In this document: positions 55,191-64,000 of the stretch, in pieces
How positions within the stretch are numbered: position 1 is the first letter of the stretch
How the letters are laid out: the number at the start of each line of letters is the position of its first letter
Assembly: GCF_003725995.1 (NCBI RefSeq)
Contig: NZ_QIBX01000018.1
Span: 1 to 64,000, forward strand
DNA from: Slackia equolifaciens
GTDB lineage: Bacteria; Actinomycetota; Coriobacteriia; Coriobacteriales; Eggerthellaceae
Direction of reading: 5' to 3'
Length of the DNA: 64,000 nucleotides
Program-made: the position numbers and the translations under genes
The notes under the pieces: generated by a model
What the model was told of the DNA's origin: nothing
Seen by the model: the letters and a program-made list of their open reading frames with translations, nothing else
Database searches by the model: none

Positions 55191-55664
55191 CTACACCGTC
55201 ACATCGGCGATGCGCGCATCAGCCGCCCGCCTCAAATCGTCCACGGAAAGCTCGAGCTGGCATCCTATTCTGCCGCCCGAGCACATAATCGAATCGAACA
55301 GCGTCGCCGTCTCGTCAATCACGGTCACAAATCTCTTTTTCATTCCAATGGGGCTGCAACCGCCGTGCACATACCCCGTAAGCGGCAAAAGCTCCTTCGA
55401 CTTCACCATGGCAACGCTCTTCTCGCCCACGGCCGAGGCCGCCTTCTTCAAGTCGAGCTCAAAAACAACAGGGATCACGAACACGTAATGCTCCCCGCTC
55501 TTGCCCACAGTGACAAGCGTCTTGAACACCCGATCGGGATCTTGCCCCAAAGTACGAGCCACCTCGACACCCGAAAGAGCCAGATTGTCGTCGTAGAATC
55601 GACATGCATACGCCACTCCGTGAGCGTCGAGAATACGCATGGCGTTCGTCTTATCTTCCCGCAT
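55191..55664 (-). CDS. ybaK: YbaK-family aminoacyl-tRNA deacylase
   Basis: 157-residue protein of the YbaK/EbsC family, which hydrolyses Cys-tRNA(Pro) and related misacylated tRNAs. Diagnostic features are VFKTLVTVGKSGEHYVFVIPV, LDLKKAASAVGEKSVAM and the GYVHGGCSPIGMKKRF loop. Its start overlaps the upstream membrane protein gene by 14 bases, suggesting translational coupling. Confidence 0.88.
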   Translation of the reverse strand: MREDKTNAMRILDAHGVAYACRFYDDNLALSGVEVARTLGQDPDRVFKTLVTVGKSGEHYVFVIPVVFELDLKKAASAVGEKSVAMVKSKELLPLTGYVHGGCSPIGMKKRFVTVIDETATLFDSIMCSGGRIGCQLELSVDDLRRAADARIADVTV

Positions 55665-56568
55665 CGACTGCGCCCCCGCTCATCTTCTCGCAGGGCAGCG
55701 GATCGTCCTGAGAGCCCCATTGCGCAACGTCGAAATCAGCAACCCAATAGCCTAGCGATCTGCACACGAACATCTGGATGAGCACCGACGAGAAAAACGT
55801 CAGGTACACAACGCAGAGGGCCAAGAAAACCGCCGCGATGCTGCCAATCGCAGTTACGCCCCCAAAAGCAGACCCGTACGACCCCGAATAATCAATCGCG
55901 CCCATTACGAGCATGGATACGAAAACGCCCACGAACAAAACAACGCACCAGACAATGGCGACGATGAATCCGACAACGGCCGAAGCAATGAGTTGGCCGA
56001 GAAAAATCTTGAAAAGACCGGAGAGATTCTTTCGGATCATCGCCCATGAGCGAGAAAACTGGAACCCCGAGGAAAGCGTGCCGTAGATGCTCATGCGCAT
56101 CGTGCCGACCCAGATAAAAAACTGCACGCCGAATATCAAGGCCATGCACGCAAGAAGCAGCCCGAATGTGCCCACGAGGGAGGGAATCGCCAGCGACGCA
56201 AGAACCGACACCGCCTGATCGGGCAGAATCTGCGCAAATACCGAAGAAACCCCTACTGACGCGAGCCCGAACGCCCAGAAGAACGCAATCGAGGCCACCG
56301 AGACCACCAGGGTAAGCCCGACCGATATGATCACGGCGAACAAGCCGCGCTTGTACAGCATGCCGTCTTCGTTGCCCAAGACGCGCGAAGGAAGCGGGTT
56401 ATCCATGCGCCACGCCGCATCGCGCGCCCAGCCATACAGATAGCCCGACACCACGATGATGCCGAATATGGGAATCATCGCGATAAGGCCCAGCAGCAGA
56501 AGCTTGCCGAACCAGTTCTTCGTTGCCTTTATGCAGCGCCATGTGCGCGCCAGATATCCTCGCTCCAT
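55651..56568 (-). CDS. DUF4013-like integral membrane protein
   Basis: 305-residue membrane protein with about five to six hydrophobic helices; an N-terminal amphipathic segment (RCIKATKNWFGKLLLLGLIAM) and a C-terminal helix ending in a polar tail. The pattern of WVGTMRMSIYGTLSSGFQFSRSW between helices resembles DUF4013 proteins. The ATG at 56568 is preceded by AGGTGG; a GTG three codons upstream is possible. Function unknown. Confidence 0.6.
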   Translation of the reverse strand: MERGYLARTWRCIKATKNWFGKLLLLGLIAMIPIFGIIVVSGYLYGWARDAAWRMDNPLPSRVLGNEDGMLYKRGLFAVIISVGLTLVVSVASIAFFWAFGLASVGVSSVFAQILPDQAVSVLASLAIPSLVGTFGLLLACMALIFGVQFFIWVGTMRMSIYGTLSSGFQFSRSWAMIRKNLSGLFKIFLGQLIASAVVGFIVAIVWCVVLFVGVFVSMLVMGAIDYSGSYGSAFGGVTAIGSIAAVFLALCVVYLTFFSSVLIQMFVCRSLGYWVADFDVAQWGSQDDPLPCEKMSGGAVDAGR

Positions 56569-56614
56569 ATCAACCACCTGTCAGCAGAGGGCATGCTTTC
56601 TGCCACTATACGCG

Positions 56615-56648
56615 AGGAAGGGCCGAGGCACACGCCTCGACCCTTCCT
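56615..56648 (-). terminator. Long hairpin after rplL
   Basis: 15-bp stem AGGAAGGGCCGAGGC / GCCTCGACCCTTCCT with one mismatch and an ACAC loop, 37 bases after rplL. There is no T-run; it is read as a transcript end by position. Confidence 0.5.
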
Positions 56649-56684
56649 GCGTTACGCAACGGTAAGAAGCACGTTGGGTTTGTG

Positions 56685-57059
56685 TTACTTCAGGGTAACA
56701 GCAGCACCGGCCTCTTCCAGCTTGGTCTTGATCTCCTCGGCCTTGTCCTTGGCAACGCCCTCCTGGACGGGCTTGGGAGCGCCCTCGACCAGCTCCTTGG
56801 CCTCCTTCAGGCCCAGGCCGGTGATCTCGCGGACAACCTTGATGACGGCGATCTTGTTGTCGCCGAAGCCCTCGAGCACGACGTCGAACTCGGTCTTCTC
56901 CTCGGCGGCCTCAGCCGGAGCAGCAGCAACAGCCACAGCGGCAGGAGCGTCGGCGGAAACGCCGAAGGTGTCGCAGATCAGGTCCACGAGCTCCTTGGCC
57001 TCGAGAAGGGTCATTTCCTGAAGAGCATCAACAATCTCTTGAGCGGTCAGTTTGGCCAT
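56685..57059 (-). CDS. rplL: Ribosomal protein bL12 (L7/L12)
   Basis: 124-residue stalk protein. The N-terminal dimer domain ([20 protein letters not shown]), an Ala/Pro hinge and the C-terminal factor-binding domain ([21 protein letters not shown]) are typical. It recruits translation GTPases. The ATG at 57059 follows AAGGA. It lies after rplJ; rpoB does not follow here. Confidence 0.97.
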   Translation of the reverse strand: MAKLTAQEIVDALQEMTLLEAKELVDLICDTFGVSADAPAAVAVAAAPAEAAEEKTEFDVVLEGFGDNKIAVIKVVREITGLGLKEAKELVEGAPKPVQEGVAKDKAEEIKTKLEEAGAAVTLK

Positions 57060-57166
57060 TGGTCTTTTCCTTTCACTTCCCCGCGCACGTTGCGGGGCGG
57101 TTTCCAAATTTTCAGGCGGCGCGCCCATGCGCGCCTAAGCAGCACGCTCTCGCGTGCGGTGCGTCA

Positions 57167-57688
57167 CTACGCAGCGGGCTTCTGCTCCGCGACCTCCTTG
57201 AGAGCGCGGGCCAAGCCAGCGGGGATCTCGTTGATCGAGACGGCGATACGGCGGGCAAAGCCATTGATGAGACCAGCCAGCTGACCGTACAGCTGCTCGC
57301 GAGACGGCAGAGAGGCGATAGCCTCGACCTGGGATGCATCGTAGACCGTGCCCTCCATGACACCGCCCTTGATGACCAGCTTGTCGTTCTTGGCTGCGAA
57401 ATCCTTGACGGCCTTCGCGGAAGCCACCGGATCGCCCTCGGCGAAGATGAACGCGGACGGGCCAGAGAGCACGTCGCCCATAGCGGGCAGACCAGCGTTC
57501 TCCATGGCGAGGCGCATCAGGGTGTTCTTGTAGACGCCCATGACGGCATCGGCCTCACGCAGGCTGCGACGCAGAGCCTCGGTCTCCTTCACGGTAAGGC
57601 CGCGGTAGTCGACCACCCACATGGCGGAAATGCCATCGAGCTGCTCGGTAATTTTCGCAACATTTTCGACATTCTGCTTGTTCGGCAT
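57167..57688 (-). CDS. rplJ: Ribosomal protein uL10
   Basis: 173-residue L10, the stalk base that holds L12 dimers. MWVVDYRGLTVKETEALRRS-like N-terminus and GPSAFIFAEGDPVASAKAVKDF identify it. The C-terminal helix for L12 binding ends the protein. A GGAGGTG ribosome-binding site precedes the ATG, and a hairpin lies upstream in the leader. rplK-rplA are not adjacent. Confidence 0.96.
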   Translation of the reverse strand: MPNKQNVENVAKITEQLDGISAMWVVDYRGLTVKETEALRRSLREADAVMGVYKNTLMRLAMENAGLPAMGDVLSGPSAFIFAEGDPVASAKAVKDFAAKNDKLVIKGGVMEGTVYDASQVEAIASLPSREQLYGQLAGLINGFARRIAVSINEIPAGLARALKEVAEQKPAA

Positions 57689-57764
57689 AATGTTTCACCT
57701 CCTTTTCGATCTGCTCAAACGCTCCGCCACGTTGATGGTGGGCCGTTTTCGCAGAACGAAAAGA

Positions 57765-57790
57765 GGCCCCCGGTCGAAGACACGGGGGCC
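57765..57790 (-). promoter_or_regulatory. Leader hairpin upstream of rplJ-rplL
   Basis: GGCCCCCG / CGGGGGCC, a perfect 8-bp stem with a 10-base loop, is followed on the minus strand by TCTTTTCG. It lies in the expected rplJ leader and may be an attenuator or part of an L10 autoregulatory leader. The remainder of 57791-57997 shows no gene. Confidence 0.45.
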
Positions 57791-57997
57791 GCTCAATCAT
57801 ATTGGCGATCCACCTCGGCTGGCCGCTTTCGCGATTAAACCTCTACGGTGCCTGCTGTCTTCGGCAGCGGAACTATATGTATCCAGTGCGCCCATTCAGA
57901 CGCAAGGAAGTATTGTAGCGGCTTAAATCCTTACGTCAAGAGGCAATATTTCCTCAAGCGCCCTCTCTCCTCGCCTCCTCCACGAAAGAATGAAAGA

Positions 57998-58030
57998 GGG
58001 CCCCGGCGAGAGCGATTCCCGCCGGGGCCC
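57998..58030 (-). terminator. Terminator hairpin after the large membrane protein gene
   Basis: Perfect 11-bp stem GGGCCCCGGCG / CGCCGGGGCCC, followed on the minus strand by TCTTTCATTC, a weak T-tract. Confidence 0.6.
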
Positions 58031-58055
58031 GTAGAGCATAGAGAATGCATCCAGG

Positions 58056-60032
58056 TTATGCAGCCTGCTCCTGGGTGTCGGAAGCGGGCTGTTCGCCCTG
58101 AGCGGCCGACTCGTCCCCCGTCGCATCGCCGGATGCAGCGGAGGCATCGCCCGCTTCCGCATCCGAGGCGCCTGCATCGCCGGAGTCGCCGATTGCGCCG
58201 CCTTCGGCGGAATCGGTTGCCGCCTCGCCCGAGAACGATTGAACGACACAGAGAGGATCGCCCTCGGAGAATTCGATGGTAATGGTGTCGCCCACGCCGT
58301 AAGCCACGATCTCCACCATGCCAGGCAGCGCGAAGTCGAAGATGCGGCTATCGCCCTCAAGCGTCACATAGAAGTGCGAGTTGCCTTCGATCACGGCCTG
58401 CGCCACCGTGGCGATGACGCCCGTCGCAGAAGCCGCGCCCTCGGCCGACCCGTCGCCCGAACTCGTCGAGCCGCTCGCGCCGATCATCGAGATGTACGAC
58501 TTCTGGGTCTCCTCGACCGAATCGCCCACCGCAACGTTCTGATAGCTCTCGATATCCACCATCGCATACATCTTCACCAGGCCTGCGCCGTCCTTCAGCG
58601 CCATGAAGTATGTGGGGCGATCGTTTACGTTGATGAGGATGGGGAACGTGGAGGTATAGCGCATCTGTTGCACCTGGCCCTCTGCCGATGCCATGGCGGA
58701 TGTCTCGGTGGCGCCGGAAACCGAGTAGAAGTTGCTTTCGCCGGTGCGCTGGTTCATGAGCACGAAGCCCACGATGGAGTCGTCGCCGGTGGCCGAAGTC
58801 ACGCCGGTGTACACCCACACGTCGTCGTCTTTCGCGATGTAGTTGTAACCCAGCTGGCCGTCGTTGCCCGGAGTGGTGCGCACGACGCCATTCTGACCGA
58901 GCCAGCTGTTGATCCAGCCGTTCGCATAAGCTCCCGACCAGTTGTACTGCTTGATAAGCAGGTCGGCCGGATACACATGGTCGACCCAATTGGGAACCTC
59001 GGACACGGCAAGATCCTGGCATTCGCCGGTCGCAGCGTTCACCATGACCGCGCGGCTGATGGTCTCGCCGCCGAACAGGCCGATCGTGAAGTCTCGAACG
59101 GGGCAAATCCACCACGCGTTGCCTTCGTCGTCGATTTCGAACGACTTCTCTCCGAACATATAGAAGGGATATTTGAGCTGCACGTAGCGGTCGATGTTGC
59201 GCGCCAGGGGCTCGCTTTCGGAGTACTTGATGGTTTTGCCTTCCTCAAGACGCACCACCTGGGCATCCTGCGTGGTCATGTCCACGATGACATAGGCCGG
59301 AATGCCCTGCTCGCGGTTCTGCAGCCACTTGAACAGATCGGCATAGCCCAGAGGGCTCACGCGCACCGGATGATTCTGATAGTTGATCTGGCTGTACAGG
59401 GGGGAGATCTCGAACTGGCTTACCAGGTCGGACATCGTGCCCATCGTGCGGTTGCCCAGCAACACGGCGGAATCGCGGTCGATGACGGGAATCTCATTGT
59501 AGTCCACCTGCTGTATGTCGTCGGCGAACGTCGAGTCCTGGGTCTGCAGCACGTTGGCGTATTTCGCCGCATTGCCCGGGAAGAACGTCGTCGAAAGTAG
59601 CGCGCCCACCAGCACGAGGGCGAAAATCACCACCGGGATGAACGACAGGAATTTGAACGTCTTGGCCTTGCCGGCGTTCGGGCTCACCTTATCGGTGCCA
59701 TGCGTATAGGCGCGATGGCGCATGCGGAAGATGAGGAACGTAGGCAGCAGGATGAACACGGTGACAAACGCCCACGTGTCGGTGCTGTGGATGTTGATGG
59801 GCGGATGGAACCACCAGTACGCCACCGCCAGCACGATAATCGCCACGATGATGCTGATGACGATGGCCTTCCTCCCCATGTTGGAGAACTTGTCTTTGAT
59901 CTGGCGATACTCCTCCGTCGACTTGAAATCGACATGAGGGATCTGCTGACCAGGGCCTTGACCCGAATCGCCACCCATGCCGAACGGATCACCGCCCAGG
60001 ATGGTGAAAAACGGATTTTGGTTGCCTGACAT
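58056..60032 (-). CDS. Large membrane protein of unknown function
   Basis: 658 residues. The N-terminus is Gly/Pro-rich and cytoplasmic; three hydrophobic helices follow at about 55-75, 85-105 and 128-150. The rest is a large extracytoplasmic domain with conserved-looking blocks (HPVRVSPLGYADLFKWL, FEIDDEGNAWWICPVRDFTIGLFGG, WVDHVYPADLLIKQYNW, DDDVWVYTGVTSATGDDS). The last 80 residues are a low-complexity Ala/Ser/Asp/Glu tail. Homologous hypothetical proteins of similar layout occur in Firmicutes as far as I recall. It starts 30 bases after acnA ends. Function unknown. Confidence 0.7.
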   Translation of the reverse strand: MSGNQNPFFTILGGDPFGMGGDSGQGPGQQIPHVDFKSTEEYRQIKDKFSNMGRKAIVISIIVAIIVLAVAYWWFHPPINIHSTDTWAFVTVFILLPTFLIFRMRHRAYTHGTDKVSPNAGKAKTFKFLSFIPVVIFALVLVGALLSTTFFPGNAAKYANVLQTQDSTFADDIQQVDYNEIPVIDRDSAVLLGNRTMGTMSDLVSQFEISPLYSQINYQNHPVRVSPLGYADLFKWLQNREQGIPAYVIVDMTTQDAQVVRLEEGKTIKYSESEPLARNIDRYVQLKYPFYMFGEKSFEIDDEGNAWWICPVRDFTIGLFGGETISRAVMVNAATGECQDLAVSEVPNWVDHVYPADLLIKQYNWSGAYANGWINSWLGQNGVVRTTPGNDGQLGYNYIAKDDDVWVYTGVTSATGDDSIVGFVLMNQRTGESNFYSVSGATETSAMASAEGQVQQMRYTSTFPILINVNDRPTYFMALKDGAGLVKMYAMVDIESYQNVAVGDSVEETQKSYISMIGASGSTSSGDGSAEGAASATGVIATVAQAVIEGNSHFYVTLEGDSRIFDFALPGMVEIVAYGVGDTITIEFSEGDPLCVVQSFSGEAATDSAEGGAIGDSGDAGASDAEAGDASAASGDATGDESAAQGEQPASDTQEQAA

Positions 60033-60062
60033 GAGCTTACCCTTTCTTTTCTTCTCTCTTGC

Positions 60063-62726
60063 CTATGCAGGATGCGCCGCTAGCTGTCGAAGCACATACT
60101 GCAGAATCCCCCCGTGCGCCATATAGGCGTCCTCGGTCGGGGTATCGACCCTTACTATAGCGTGAAACTCTTTCGTCGAGCCATCTTGTTGAGAAGCCGA
60201 CACCCTCACCACGCGCGGATTGGGCATACAGGGCTCCCCTTCCCCAAAATCGATGGGTTCGATCGAATAGGACTCCGTTCCGTCGAGTCCCAGCGATTCG
60301 ACGCTTTGCCCATCTTCGAACTGAAGCGGGAGAATCCCCATGCCTACCAGGTTGGAGCGATGGATGCGTTCGAAGCTCTCGGCGATAACCGCACGCACGC
60401 CGAGCAAAAGCGGGGCTTTCGCCGCCCAGTCGCGCGAAGATCCGCTTCCGTACATCTTTCCCGCCAACACCACAAGGGGAACGCCGGCCTTCTCGTAAGC
60501 ACAGGAAGCGTCAAAGATGGGCTCGATCGCCCCGTCGAGGAAGTTGCGCGTCCAGCCCCCGCTCCTGCCGTCGGCGAGCAGATTGTTCAGCTTGATATTG
60601 CCGAATCCCCCGCGCGCCATCACCTCATGGTTGCCGCGGCGGCTGCCGTAGGTGTTGAACATCGCAGGCTCGATTCCGCGCTCAGCCAGATATCGCGCAG
60701 CAGGACTATCGGGGGCGATGCTTCCGGCGGGCGAGATGTGGTCGGTCGTGATGAAATCGCGCACGTTCACCAGCACACGCGCGTTTTCCACCGGCGCAAA
60801 GCCCGGAACGTGCTCGTCCATGCCATCGAAATACGGGGCACGGCGCACATAGGTCGACCCCTCATCCCACGCGAACAGCGCGCTCGATTCCACCTTGAGG
60901 CTCTTCCATGCCTCGGTGCCCTCATAGAGCCCGCGGCCGCCCTCTTCGAACAGCTCGCATGTCACATACGCATCCAGAACGCGCTGCACCTCGGCATCGG
61001 AAGGCCAGATATCGCGAAGGTAGACGCTATTTCCAGAGGCATCGGTACCAAGAGGCTCATTGTCGAAGTCGAAATCGAGCGTGCCAACAAGGGAGTAGGC
61101 GATGACGAGCGCCGGGGCGCACAGATAGTTCTGCGCGACATCGGGCGATATGCGCCCCTCGAAGTTCCTATTGCCCGAAAGGACGCTCGTAAGCTCAATC
61201 TGACCGGCAACATCATGCATCTGCGGCCACACGGGGCCCGAGTTGCCGATACAGCTCATGCAGCCGAAGCCGCATGTCGAAAAGCCGAGTTCCGCAAGAG
61301 AGTCCGCCAGCCCCGCACGCTCGAGCATGAGCTGCGTGGCGTGGCTGCCCGGCGCCATCACGCGCTTGACCCACGGCTTTGCGACAAGCCCGCGCTCGCG
61401 CGCATGACGTGCGATCAGGCCGCAGGCGGCCATCATGGCGGGGTCGGTGGCGGTGGTGCAACTCGTCACTGCGGCGATGGCAATAGCACCGTGAGTAAGC
61501 TCGTAGGATTCGCCGTCGAACTCGACGGACGCAATAGCGTCACGGTCTAGGCCGCGCTCGTCGCAAATCTCATTGAACCGACGGCCGGCATGGGTAAGGG
61601 CGAAGCCGTCATGCGGCCTGCTAGGACCTGCAAGAGTGGGCTCGACCGTCGACAGGTCCAGTTCGATGACCTCGGAATACACGCGTTGCGCGTCGTCGAG
61701 CCACATGCCTTGGGCACGCGCGAATGCCTCCGCCAGAGCCACCTGATGCTCCGAGCGGCCCGTAAGACGCAGATATTCGATGGTTTTCTCATCAACCGGG
61801 AACAACGTGCACGTGCAGCCGTATTCGGGAGTCATATTTGCCACGCATGCGCGCTGCGTTGCCGAAAGCGAGCGCACGCCTTCGCCGAAACACTCGACGA
61901 AAGCGCCCACAACGCCCTTCGCACGCAGCATTTTCGCAAAGCGCAAAGCCACATCCATGGCCGATACGCCATCGGCAAGCTCGCCCGTCAGATGCACGCC
62001 GATCACGCGGGGAACGAGCGTGGTGATGGGCTGCCCTAGGCACGCCGCCTCCGCCTCGATGCCGCCGACGCCCCACGAGAGCACGCCGATGCCGTTGGCG
62101 GTCGTGGTATGGCTGTCCGTCCCCACCACGGTGTCGAAATAGGCAACAGTTGACCCATCGGCCTCCTCGCGCGTCATCGCGCAGGTTGCGAAGCGCTCCA
62201 CGTTGATCTGATGGCAGATGCCCGATCCAGGCGGAACGATACGCACGTTCTCAAACGAATCCTGGGCCCATTTCAGGAACCGGTAGCGCTCACCGTTGCG
62301 CGCGAACTCCATCTCCATGTTGCGCTCGAGCGCCTCGGGGCAACCGGCCACATCCGCGATTACCGAATGGTCAATCACCAAATCGAGCGGGATGCGAGGG
62401 TTAATGCGCGCCGGATCGGCGCCGAGCCTTTGCGCCGCTTCGCGCATCGCCGCCAGGTCTACGAACACCGGCACGCCCGTGAAATCCTGCAGAAGCACGC
62501 GCGCGGGCATATATTCGATTTCGCCGCCCTGCTCGCCGGCAAGCCCCGCCTTCAGAAGGCGCGCGACATAGGCGTCACGAAGCTCGCGGTCATCCACGGT
62601 TCGCAGGATGTTCTCGAGCAGGATACGCAGCGAATACGGAAGCCTTTCGGCGCCCTGAACCGCAGATGTCGGGTAGATGGTGTATGGGACCCCTTCGACA
62701 AGAAGGGTTTCACGTTCGTCGGCCAT
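60063..62726 (-). CDS. acnA: Aconitate hydratase A
   Basis: 887-residue monomeric AcnA-type aconitase. [4Fe-4S] ligands are in AVTSCTTATDP and GFGCMSCIGNSG; further active-site motifs are GTDSHTTTANGIGVLSWGVGGIEAE (given as residues about 205-230) and SGSSRDWAAKAP in the swivel domain. It isomerises citrate to isocitrate. The isocitrate dehydrogenase gene is immediately upstream with a 67-base gap. Confidence 0.96.
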   Translation of the reverse strand: MADERETLLVEGVPYTIYPTSAVQGAERLPYSLRILLENILRTVDDRELRDAYVARLLKAGLAGEQGGEIEYMPARVLLQDFTGVPVFVDLAAMREAAQRLGADPARINPRIPLDLVIDHSVIADVAGCPEALERNMEMEFARNGERYRFLKWAQDSFENVRIVPPGSGICHQINVERFATCAMTREEADGSTVAYFDTVVGTDSHTTTANGIGVLSWGVGGIEAEAACLGQPITTLVPRVIGVHLTGELADGVSAMDVALRFAKMLRAKGVVGAFVECFGEGVRSLSATQRACVANMTPEYGCTCTLFPVDEKTIEYLRLTGRSEHQVALAEAFARAQGMWLDDAQRVYSEVIELDLSTVEPTLAGPSRPHDGFALTHAGRRFNEICDERGLDRDAIASVEFDGESYELTHGAIAIAAVTSCTTATDPAMMAACGLIARHARERGLVAKPWVKRVMAPGSHATQLMLERAGLADSLAELGFSTCGFGCMSCIGNSGPVWPQMHDVAGQIELTSVLSGNRNFEGRISPDVAQNYLCAPALVIAYSLVGTLDFDFDNEPLGTDASGNSVYLRDIWPSDAEVQRVLDAYVTCELFEEGGRGLYEGTEAWKSLKVESSALFAWDEGSTYVRRAPYFDGMDEHVPGFAPVENARVLVNVRDFITTDHISPAGSIAPDSPAARYLAERGIEPAMFNTYGSRRGNHEVMARGGFGNIKLNNLLADGRSGGWTRNFLDGAIEPIFDASCAYEKAGVPLVVLAGKMYGSGSSRDWAAKAPLLLGVRAVIAESFERIHRSNLVGMGILPLQFEDGQSVESLGLDGTESYSIEPIDFGEGEPCMPNPRVVRVSASQQDGSTKEFHAIVRVDTPTEDAYMAHGGILQYVLRQLAAHPA

Positions 62727-62793
62727 AGATATTCCTCACACTCGTTCGGCAGTCATGACCCGGAATTGTTCAGCGGGCATTCCGGAGTTGTTG

Positions 62794-63885
62794 TTACGAA
62801 AGCGCAGCCACAAGGGCGTCGGTGAACTCCGTGCAGCTGCAGGCGGGCTCATCGCTTCCCGTAGCCTTGCGGATGTCGCCCGTGATAAAGCGCCCCTCGG
62901 CGTACACCTTTCGCACCGCCTCGCGAATTCGTTGCGCGGCGTCATCCTCGCCCAGGTAGTCCAGCATCATCGCCGCAGAAAGGATCTCCGCGGTGGGATT
63001 GCACAGGTCCTTGCCGGCGATGTCGGGAGCGCTACCGTGAACCGCTTCGAAAATTGCGTAGTCCTCGCCGATATTGGCGCCCGGCGCAATGCCCAAGCCG
63101 CCCACGAGACCCGCGCACAGATCGCTTGCGATGTCGCCGTAGAGATTAGGGAACACGATCACGTCGAACTGCGAGGGATCGATCACCACATTCATGCAGA
63201 ACGCATCGACAATACGGTCGTCGAAATCAACGCGCCCGGCGTATTCCTCCGCCACATTGCGTGCTACCTGCAAAAACAATCCATCCGAATGCTTCATGAT
63301 GTTCGCCTTGTGCACGGCGGTCACCTTGCGTCTGCCATGCGCCAAGGCATATTCGAACGCATAGCGAACGATGCGCTCGGTTGCGGTCACCGAGATGGGT
63401 TTGATCGAAATTCCCGAATCAGGGCGAATCGTACCCGTTCCCTGCTCTTCGCAGAACTCAATCAAGCGCTGAGCTCCCTCGGAATCTTTGGGGAACTCAA
63501 TGCCAGCGTACAAATCCTCGGTGTTTTCTCTCACTACCACGAGGTCGACGTTCTCGTAACGACCGCCGGCACCCGGAATCGAGAGCACGGGACGAACACA
63601 TGCATACAGATCGAGCGTCTTTCGCAACGCCACGTTGACGCTGCGAAAGCCGGTACCCACAGGCGTTGTGATGGGGCCCTTAATAGCAACCTTGTTACGA
63701 CGGACCGATTCAATCGTCTCTTCCGGCAAAGGAGAGCCACCGGTTCGTTCCATGACGGCGGCGCCAGCGTCCGCCACCTCCCATACGATATCAACTCCCG
63801 CAGCCTCGACAACGCGACGCATCGAGGCCGTAGTTTCCAGCCCAATGCCGTCGCCGGGGATCAGCGTTACCGTATGCTTCGTCAT
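62794..63885 (-). CDS. NAD-type isocitrate dehydrogenase
   Basis: 363-residue beta-decarboxylating dehydrogenase. The substrate loop TTPVGTGFRSVNVALRK has Ser and Asn in isocitrate-binding positions, unlike isopropylmalate dehydrogenase; YACVRP, VVRENTEDLYAGIEF, KANIMKHSDGLF and NLYGDIASDLCAGLVGG follow. The nucleotide loop HGSAPDIAGKDLCNPTAEI suggests NAD. Together with acnA it makes 2-oxoglutarate. ATG 63885 follows GGAG by six bases. Confidence 0.9.
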   Translation of the reverse strand: MTKHTVTLIPGDGIGLETTASMRRVVEAAGVDIVWEVADAGAAVMERTGGSPLPEETIESVRRNKVAIKGPITTPVGTGFRSVNVALRKTLDLYACVRPVLSIPGAGGRYENVDLVVVRENTEDLYAGIEFPKDSEGAQRLIEFCEEQGTGTIRPDSGISIKPISVTATERIVRYAFEYALAHGRRKVTAVHKANIMKHSDGLFLQVARNVAEEYAGRVDFDDRIVDAFCMNVVIDPSQFDVIVFPNLYGDIASDLCAGLVGGLGIAPGANIGEDYAIFEAVHGSAPDIAGKDLCNPTAEILSAAMMLDYLGEDDAAQRIREAVRKVYAEGRFITGDIRKATGSDEPACSCTEFTDALVAALS

Positions 63886-64000
63886 ATTGTGCTCCAATCT
63901 GTGCGAGTCGCATCCCTGCGAGTCGGTCGAAGTCCGAACATGTCCGAGCATCATACCATGCAAGTGCAAAGAGCCCGATAACAGCACGAGGATTTCCGCG

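Overview
The window is GC-rich, densely coding bacterial chromosome. Gene content (ATP-type Suf system with SufU and an Rrf2 regulator, Ser/Thr kinase with an extracytoplasmic tail, Tat-type lipoprotein, UvrX/YolD-type SOS cassette, peptide-family transporter with nan genes) suits an actinobacterium of the class Coriobacteriia, possibly a gut anaerobe of the Eggerthella/Slackia type. That placement is inference. No prophage, insertion sequence or CRISPR array was seen.

Layout. 1-9.2 kb: nucleotidyltransferase; a TetR/MFS pair with two matching operators; a small VOC-like protein; a DhaK/DhaL/class II aldolase/ketopantoate-reductase-like cluster; an Ala/Lys-rich basic protein. 9.2-12 kb: two aldo/keto reductases divergent from a LysR regulator. 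12-18 kb: Rrf2 regulator divergent from sufC-sufB-sufD-sufS-sufU. 18-21 kb: ahpC and an AhpF-like reductase whose domains are in swapped order. 21-28 kb: ABC-class ATPase, a membrane-anchored PEGA-like protein, a Ser/Thr kinase and a small HTH protein; the kinase and the membrane protein share an upstream palindrome. 28-31.6 kb: CoA-disulfide-reductase/rhodanese, MerR regulator, and a guanidinium exporter gene behind a guanidine-III riboswitch. 31.6-40.3 kb: nanA-nanK-nanE and a peptide-family ABC transporter with a permease-ATPase fusion, read as a sialic acid uptake and catabolism locus. 40.6-46 kb: rpsL-rpsG-fusA-rpsJ-rplC-rplD-rplW, ending at a terminator directly after rplW. 46-50 kb: universal stress protein, small membrane protein, phosphate transporter, CorA. 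50-54.7 kb: formyl-THF cyclo-ligase, M18 aminopeptidase, deformylase-like protein, SOS-controlled Y-family polymerase and YolD-like partner. 54.9-58 kb: tRNA-Glu, YbaK, DUF4013-like membrane protein, rplJ-rplL. 58-63.9 kb: large membrane protein, aconitase and NAD-type isocitrate dehydrogenase, which together feed 2-oxoglutarate synthesis.

The most notable observations are: rpsL codon 88 is Arg (AGG, the only AGG in the gene), the classic streptomycin-resistance substitution; the domain-swapped AhpF next to ahpC; the guanidine-III riboswitch before gdx; the Y-family polymerase whose catalytic N-terminus requires an ACG start just below a LexA box; a deformylase lacking the catalytic Glu; and a palindrome shared by the kinase and its neighbour.
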